Shown: positions 59,737 through 64,000 of the stretch, one piece after another
Numbering within the stretch: position 1 is the stretch's first letter
Layout: every line of letters begins with the position of its first letter
Source: Nonomuraea aurantiaca
GTDB taxonomy: Bacteria > Actinomycetota > Actinomycetes > Streptosporangiales > Streptosporangiaceae
Direction of reading: 5' to 3'
NCBI RefSeq assembly: GCF_020215705.1
Contig: NZ_JAIWNB010000019.1
Location: 162,400 to 226,399, forward strand
DNA length: 64,000 bases
Position numbers and translations under genes: made by a program
Notes under the pieces: generated by a model
Database searches by the model: none
Told to the model about the DNA's origin: nothing
What the model saw: only the letters and a program-made list of their open reading frames with translations

Positions 59737-60239
59737 CCATCCCGATGACCAAGGTCGCGCGGCAGGCGAAGATCACCGACCTGCTGCAGCGGCAGGCCGT
59801 CCGCTCCCAGCCGGAGCTGGCCAAGCTGCTGGCCGAGAGCGGCGTGGAGGTCACCCAGGCCACGCTCTCGCGCGATCTGGACGAACTCGGCGCGCTCAAG
59901 CTGCGCGCCGAGGACGGCTCGCTGGTCTACGCGCTGCCCGGTGAGGGCGGCGGCCGCATCCGGGTGGCCAGGCTGGGCACCGGCGAGTCCCCGGCCGCCC
60001 GGCTGCACCGGATCGCGGAGGAACTGCTGGTCTCCGCCGAGGCGTCGGCCAACCTGGTCATCGTCAGGACTCCGCCGGGTGCCGCCCAGTTCATGGCCTC
60101 CGCCATCGACCACGCCGACTGGGAGTCCATCCTCGGCACGGTGGCGGGCGACGACACGATCCTCGTGATCAGCCGCGATCCCCAGGGCGGGAGCGTCGTG
60201 GCCGAGGCCCTGCTGAGGATCGCCGCCCGGCGTACTTAG
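59733..60239 (+). CDS. argR: Arginine repressor ArgR
   Basis: 168 aa. N-terminal winged helix (about 10-80, VARQAKITDLLQRQAVRSQP; GVEVTQATLSRDLDELGALK) binds ARG boxes; the C-terminal domain (APGAAQ-like PPGAAQFMASAIDH; ILGTVAGDDTILVI) forms hexamers and binds arginine. ATG 59733 overlaps argF by 4 bases. As part of the operon it should give feedback control of its own synthesis. argG starts 30 bases later, with TTGGAGG as its site. Confidence 0.96.
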   Translation: MTIPMTKVARQAKITDLLQRQAVRSQPELAKLLAESGVEVTQATLSRDLDELGALKLRAEDGSLVYALPGEGGGRIRVARLGTGESPAARLHRIAEELLVSAEASANLVIVRTPPGAAQFMASAIDHADWESILGTVAGDDTILVISRDPQGGSVVAEALLRIAARRT

Positions 60240-60269
60240 CCCGTTTTACGAAGATTTTTGGAGGCACCG

Positions 60270-61469
60270 ATGACTCAGAGAGTGGTACTCGCCTTCTCCG
60301 GCGGTCTGGACACGTCCGTCGCCATCCCGTTCCTGGCCGAGAAGATGAACGCCGAAGTGATCGCCGTCGCCGTGGACCTGGGACAGGGCGGCGAGGACAT
60401 GGAGGTGATCCAGAAGCGGGCCATGGACTGCGGCGCGGTCGAATCCGTCGTGGTGGACGCCAAGGAGGAGTTCGCGGCCGACTTCTGTGTGCCCGCGCTG
60501 CAGGCCAACGCCCTCTACATGGACCGCTATCCGCTCCTGTCGTCGTTGTCGCGGCCGCTCATCGTCAAGCACCTGGTGAGCGCGGCCAAGCAGTTCGGCG
60601 GCACGATCGTCTCCCACGGCTGCACCGGCAAGGGCAACGACCAGGTACGGTTCGAGGCCGGCCTGGCCGCCCTCGCGCCCGACCTGCAGGTCGTCGCCCC
60701 GGCCCGCGACTTCGCCTGGACCCGCGACAAGGCGATCGAGTACGCCGAGCAGCGGGGCCTGCCGATCGAGACCTCCAAGAAGAACCCGTTCTCCATCGAC
60801 CAGAACCTCTGGGGCAGGGCCGTCGAGACCGGCTTCCTGGAGGACATCTGGAACGGCCCCACCGAGAACGTCTACGCCTACACCGCCGACCCGGCCGTCC
60901 CCCGTGACGCCGACGAGGTGGTCATCACCTTCGAGCAGGGCGTCCCGGTCAAGCTCGACGGGCGTTCGCTCACGCCGTACCAGGTGATCGACGAGCTGAA
61001 CACCCGCGCGGGCGCGCAGGGCGTCGGCCGGATCGACATGGTCGAGGACCGGCTCGTCGGCATCAAGTCGCGCGAGGTGTACGAGGCGCCCGGCGCGATC
61101 GCGCTGATCACCGCGCACATGGAGCTGGAGAACGTCACCGTCGAACGCGACCTGGCCCGCTTCAAGCGCGGCGTCGACCAGCGCTGGAGCGAGCTCGTCT
61201 ACGACGGCCTGTGGTTCTCGCCGCTCAAGCACGCCCTCGACGCGCTCATCGCCGAGGCCCAGAAGCACGTCACCGGCGACATCCGGATGACGCTGCACGC
61301 CGGCAAGGCCACCGTCACCGGCCGCCGCTCCGAGCAGTCGCTGTACGACTTCTCGCTGGCCACCTACGACACCGGCGACACGTTCGACCAGTCGCTCGCC
61401 AAGGGCTTCGTCCAGCTGTTCAGCCTGCCCTCCAAGATCGCCGCCGCGCGCGACGCGAAGAAAGGATGA
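60270..61469 (+). CDS. argG: Argininosuccinate synthase
   Basis: 399 aa ATP-pyrophosphatase; joins citrulline and aspartate. P-loop SGGLDTS (10-16), GCTGKGNDQVRFE and SIDQNLWGRAVE are typical. ATG 60270 with TTTTTGGAGG at 60254-60263; an in-frame ATG at 60258 overlaps that site and is rejected. No clear terminator separates it from argR, so it may share the upstream transcript. argH starts 38 bases after its stop. Confidence 0.97.
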   Translation: MTQRVVLAFSGGLDTSVAIPFLAEKMNAEVIAVAVDLGQGGEDMEVIQKRAMDCGAVESVVVDAKEEFAADFCVPALQANALYMDRYPLLSSLSRPLIVKHLVSAAKQFGGTIVSHGCTGKGNDQVRFEAGLAALAPDLQVVAPARDFAWTRDKAIEYAEQRGLPIETSKKNPFSIDQNLWGRAVETGFLEDIWNGPTENVYAYTADPAVPRDADEVVITFEQGVPVKLDGRSLTPYQVIDELNTRAGAQGVGRIDMVEDRLVGIKSREVYEAPGAIALITAHMELENVTVERDLARFKRGVDQRWSELVYDGLWFSPLKHALDALIAEAQKHVTGDIRMTLHAGKATVTGRRSEQSLYDFSLATYDTGDTFDQSLAKGFVQLFSLPSKIAAARDAKKG

Positions 61470-61507
61470 TGTGCACTATGGTCGCGGGGGACGAGAAGGA
61501 GATGACG

Positions 61508-62923
61508 GTGAGTGATGGCAAGCCGATGCGGCTGTGGGGCGGGCGATTCGAAGGAGGTCCCGCCGACGCGCTGACCCGGCTGTCGGTGAGCGTGCACTTC
61601 GACTGGCGGCTGGTGCCGTACGACCTGGCGGCGTCCAGGGCGCACGCCCGGGTGCTGCACAGGGCGGGGTTGCTCAGCGACGACGAGCTCGAACGCATGA
61701 TCGGCGCGCTCGACGATCTGGAGCGGGCCTGCAAGGCGGGCGAGTTCCGGCCGACGGTCGCGGACGAGGACGTGCACACCGCGCTCGAACGCGGCCTGCT
61801 GGAGCGGCTCGGCTCGCTCGGCGGCAAGCTGCGCGCCGGCCGGAGCCGCAACGACCAGATCGCCACCGATCTGCGCCTCTACCTGCGCGACCACGCCCGC
61901 ACGATCGTCTCCCGGCTGGTCGAGCTGGAGACGGCGCTGATGGCCCAGGCCGAGCAGCACGCCGAGACGGCCGCGCCCGGCATGACCCACCTGCAGCACG
62001 CGCAGCCGGTCTCCTTCGGTCACCAGCTGCTCGCGCACGTGCACGCCTTCGCCCGCGACATCGACCGGCTCACCGACTGGGACCGCCGCGCGGCCGTCTC
62101 GCCGCTCGGCGCTGGCGCGCTGGCCGGCTCGTCGCTGCCGCTGGACCCGGAGGCCGTGGCCGTCGAGCTGGGCTTCTCCTTCGCCGCGCTCAACTCCATG
62201 GACGCGGTGTCCGACCGTGACTTCGCGGCGGAGTTCCTGTTCGACGCGGCTCTGATCGGCGTGCACCTGTCGCGGCTCGGCGAGGAGATCGTGCTCTGGG
62301 CCTCGCAGGAGTTCCGCTGGATCGAGATGGACGACGCCTACTCCACCGGCTCGTCGATCATGCCGCAGAAGAAGAACCCCGACGTCGCCGAGCTCGCCCG
62401 CGGCAAGTCCGGGCGGCTCATCGGCAACCTCATGGCGATGCTCACGACGCTCAAGGGCCTGCCGCTCACCTACAACCGCGACCTGCAGGAGGACAAGGAG
62501 CCGGTGTTCGACTCGGTCGACACGCTGCTGCTCGTCCTGCCCGCCATGGCCGGCCTGGTCGCCACCATGCGGGTCAACACCGCGCGCCTGGAGGCGTCGG
62601 CTCCCGACGGCTTCGCGCTCGCCACCGACCTCGCCGAGCTGCTCGTACGCCGCGGCGTGCCGTTCCGCGACGCGCACGAGGCGGTCGGCCACCTGGTGGT
62701 GTGGTGCCAGGTCAACGACAAGGACCTGGGCGACCTGACCGACGAGGAGCTGGGCAAGGTCTCGCCGCACCTCACGCCCGACGTCCGCGACGTGCTCAAC
62801 GTGCCCGGCGCCCTCGCCGCCCGCAAGTCGCACGGTGGCACCGCGCCCGACCGGGTCCGCGACCAGCTCACCGCGCTGCGCGAGACGGTCGACGCCCAGG
62901 CGGCGTGGGCCGCGGGAGCCTAG
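61508..62923 (+). CDS. argH: Argininosuccinate lyase
   Basis: 471 aa fumarase/aspartase-superfamily enzyme that releases arginine and fumarate. Signature GSSIMPQKKNPDV; RSRNDQIATDLRLYLRD and THLQHAQPVSFGHQL hold active-site residues. Start at GTG 61508 (MSDGKPMRLWGGRFEGGP), six bases after AAGGAG at 61496-61501; ATG 61502 is in frame but touches that site. Last gene of the arginine cluster; the DNA glycosylase gene begins 8 bases after the stop. Confidence 0.96.
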   Translation: MSDGKPMRLWGGRFEGGPADALTRLSVSVHFDWRLVPYDLAASRAHARVLHRAGLLSDDELERMIGALDDLERACKAGEFRPTVADEDVHTALERGLLERLGSLGGKLRAGRSRNDQIATDLRLYLRDHARTIVSRLVELETALMAQAEQHAETAAPGMTHLQHAQPVSFGHQLLAHVHAFARDIDRLTDWDRRAAVSPLGAGALAGSSLPLDPEAVAVELGFSFAALNSMDAVSDRDFAAEFLFDAALIGVHLSRLGEEIVLWASQEFRWIEMDDAYSTGSSIMPQKKNPDVAELARGKSGRLIGNLMAMLTTLKGLPLTYNRDLQEDKEPVFDSVDTLLLVLPAMAGLVATMRVNTARLEASAPDGFALATDLAELLVRRGVPFRDAHEAVGHLVVWCQVNDKDLGDLTDEELGKVSPHLTPDVRDVLNVPGALAARKSHGGTAPDRVRDQLTALRETVDAQAAWAAGA

Positions 62924-62931
62924 CGCCCGGC

Positions 62932-63750
62932 ATGGATTCCGGGATCCTGGACTCGGCGCCCCTGCCGCGGAGCTTCTTCGACCGGCCGTCGCACGTGGTC
63001 GCGCCCGACCTGCTCGGGCGTGTGCTCGTGCACGGTCCGGTCGCGGTCCGCCTCACCGAGGTCGAGGCGTACGGCGGCCCCGGCGAGGACCCGGCGGCCC
63101 ACACTTACCGGGGACGGACCGCCAGGAACGCGGTCATGTTCGGGCCACCTGGGCATCTGTACGTGTACTTCACCTACGGCATGCACTTCTGCGCGAACTT
63201 GGTGTGCCTGCCCGAGGACCACGGGTCGGCGGTGCTGCTGCGGGCCGGTGAGGTGGTGGCGCGGGCCGACCTGGCCCGCTCCCGCCGCTCAGGAGGCGGT
63301 GATGTGAACGGCGACGGCCCGCCCGCCGCCCGGCGCAAGCCGATCGCCGACCGTGACCTCGCCCGCGGCCCCGCCCGGCTGGCGGTGGCCCTCGGGCTGG
63401 CGCGCGAGCACAACGGGCTCGACGCCGTATGGGAGGGCTCGCCGGCCGCGCTGCCGCACTTCCATGAGACGGGTGACGCTACTCGCGGCTCTGGCGGTTC
63501 TGGCGGCGATCGGCCCGAGCACGCGGCCTGGCTCACCGGTCTCCCCCAGGGGACCGTGGCCGTCCTCGGCGGGCGGCCCGCCGAGGCGGACACGATCAGG
63601 TCGGGGCCGCGCACCGGGATCTCGACCGCCAAGGACACGCCGTGGCGGTTCTGGATCGACGGTGACCCGACCGTCTCACCCTTCCGGGCTCACGCGCCGC
63701 GCCGCCGCAGCACCGCGGCCACCTCGGTCGGGGAGGCGCCCAGCTCGTGA
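62932..63750 (+). CDS. mpg: 3-methyladenine DNA glycosylase (AAG/MPG family)
   Basis: 272 aa. Removes alkylated purines from DNA. Family marks: DLLGRVLVHGPVAVRLTEVE with the catalytic Glu, EDPAAHTYRGRTARNAVMFG, and HLYVYFTYGMHFCANLVC; the end DTPWRFWIDGDPTVSPF is conserved. Two Gly/Ser/Arg-rich inserts (near 120-140 and 180-195) are of low complexity. The last 15 or so residues are extra and overlap by 61 bases the tail of a PH-domain fragment on the other strand. ATG 62932 lies just after argH, a linkage common in actinomycetes. Confidence 0.94.
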   Translation: MDSGILDSAPLPRSFFDRPSHVVAPDLLGRVLVHGPVAVRLTEVEAYGGPGEDPAAHTYRGRTARNAVMFGPPGHLYVYFTYGMHFCANLVCLPEDHGSAVLLRAGEVVARADLARSRRSGGGDVNGDGPPAARRKPIADRDLARGPARLAVALGLAREHNGLDAVWEGSPAALPHFHETGDATRGSGGSGGDRPEHAAWLTGLPQGTVAVLGGRPAEADTIRSGPRTGISTAKDTPWRFWIDGDPTVSPFRAHAPRRRSTAATSVGEAPSS

Positions 63751-63873
63751 GCGCTGAAGATGTGCAGCTGGTCGCCCGTGTCGATCTCCAGCATCTCGCT
63801 GCGCAGACCGTACCTCCTGCGTACGTCCACCTGGATGTCCTCGATCGCCTCCCACGGTACGTGCCGCCGGCCG
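63690..63873 (-). pseudogene. C-terminal fragment of a PH-domain protein, cut by an insertion sequence
   Basis: Reading the minus strand to the TGA at 63692-63690 gives about 60 residues: HVPWEAIEDIQVDVRRRYGL, LRSEMLEIDTGDQLHIFSAH and ELGASPTEVAAVLRRRGA are its segments. This matches the C-terminal part of bacterial PH-domain proteins of actinomycetes. Upstream, at about 63874, the sequence changes to what looks like an insertion-sequence end, and the frame then reads non-PH residues until a stop at 63923-63921. No start codon or first half of the domain is present, so the gene is broken here. Confidence 0.6.
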
Positions 63874-64000
63874 GGGTCTGGTGCATTTGCTGGGGAGCGG
63901 TCACGGTCGGTGATCTCAGCTCAGTTCAGCAGTGCCATCTTTCTGAGGAGGTCGTAGTTGGCGCGGCCGAACATGAGCCGTTTCAAGAATTTGATCTTGC
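63874..64000 (-). mobile_element. End of an ISL3-like insertion sequence (continues past window)
   Basis: The element appears to begin with GGGTCTGGTGCATTTGC at 63874, the GGNTCT start being typical of ISL3-family terminal repeats, and it carries the 3' end of a transposase gene 47 bases in. The other end and target duplication lie outside the window, so limits are provisional. Confidence 0.55.
63921..64000 (-). CDS. Transposase, C-terminal end only (ISL3-like)
   Basis: The last 25 codons of a minus-strand gene that runs out of the window: KIKFLKRLMFGRAN, then YDLLRKMALLN and a TGA at 63923-63921. The form KRLMFGRA-x2-DLLR is the usual C-terminus of ISL3 (IS204/IS1001/IS1096/IS1165) transposases. 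The catalytic DDE residues would be further upstream. The PH-domain gene fragment next to it shows the element has inserted into that gene. Confidence 0.6.
   Translation of the reverse strand, partial: KIKFLKRLMFGRANYDLLRKMALLN

Overview
This is a high-GC (about 70% G+C by eye) actinomycete chromosome segment made mostly of core housekeeping genes. The gene orders (pdxT-yebC, ruvC-ruvA-ruvB-yajC-secD-secF-apt-relA, hisS-aspS, DUF948-small protein-alaS-ruvX-mltG-aroE, infC-rpmI-rplT-rRNA methyltransferase-pheS-pheT, and argCJBDFR-argGH) are those of filamentous Actinomycetota. Protein style and the extra genes fit a Streptosporangiales/Nonomuraea-like organism; that family-level placement is inference.

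Layout: 1-5.2 kb holds a cut-off MFS transporter, pdxT, yebC, a fused orphan ABC permease and an Eis-like acetyltransferase. At 5.2-14.3 kb a tandem repeat block and a LexA-type SOS box precede ruvCAB, then yajC-secDF, apt and relA. At 14.3-25.5 kb there is an antisense nucleotidyltransferase-cupin fusion and a DUF349 protein, a hisS-aspS island flanked by two membrane-anchored cyclophilin paralogues, rarA, and a 35-nt tandem repeat block. At 25.5-33.7 kb come alaS, ruvX, two consecutive mltG genes, aroE and a VapC/Phd-type toxin-antitoxin pair. At 33.7-41.6 kb a structured leader RNA with apparent terminator and antiterminator precedes infC (ATC start), rpmI, rplT, a SpoU methyltransferase, an orphan soluble PAS histidine kinase and pheST. 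At 41.6-45.5 kb there are minus-strand transporter genes with several inverted-repeat operator candidates.

The most unusual element is 45.66-52.66 kb: six tightly overlapping genes for a membrane complex related to group 4 [NiFe] hydrogenases and complex I (NuoB-, NuoL-, NuoH-, HyfE-, NuoN/L- and NuoCD-like). The small subunit keeps cysteines suitable for an Fe-S cluster and the membrane subunits keep their charged proton-channel residues, but the large subunit has lost all four nickel-ligand cysteines and no maturation or electron-input genes lie beside it. It is therefore probably a hydrogenase-related ion-pumping complex of unknown redox partner. Its gene order matches my recollection of Mycobacterium tuberculosis Rv0082-Rv0087.

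At 52.7-64 kb there is an antisense acyl-CoA synthetase with a TetR-type palindrome, a complete acetylated-cycle arginine pathway with its own ArgR and an ARG-box-like palindrome at the argC ribosome site, a DNA glycosylase gene, and the edge of an ISL3-like insertion sequence that has cut a PH-domain gene.

A recurrent theme is short, degenerate, locally unique tandem repeats (units about 27-35 nt) in at least four intergenic gaps, plus a closely spaced direct-repeat pair in a fifth. No tRNA or rRNA gene or CRISPR array was recognised.
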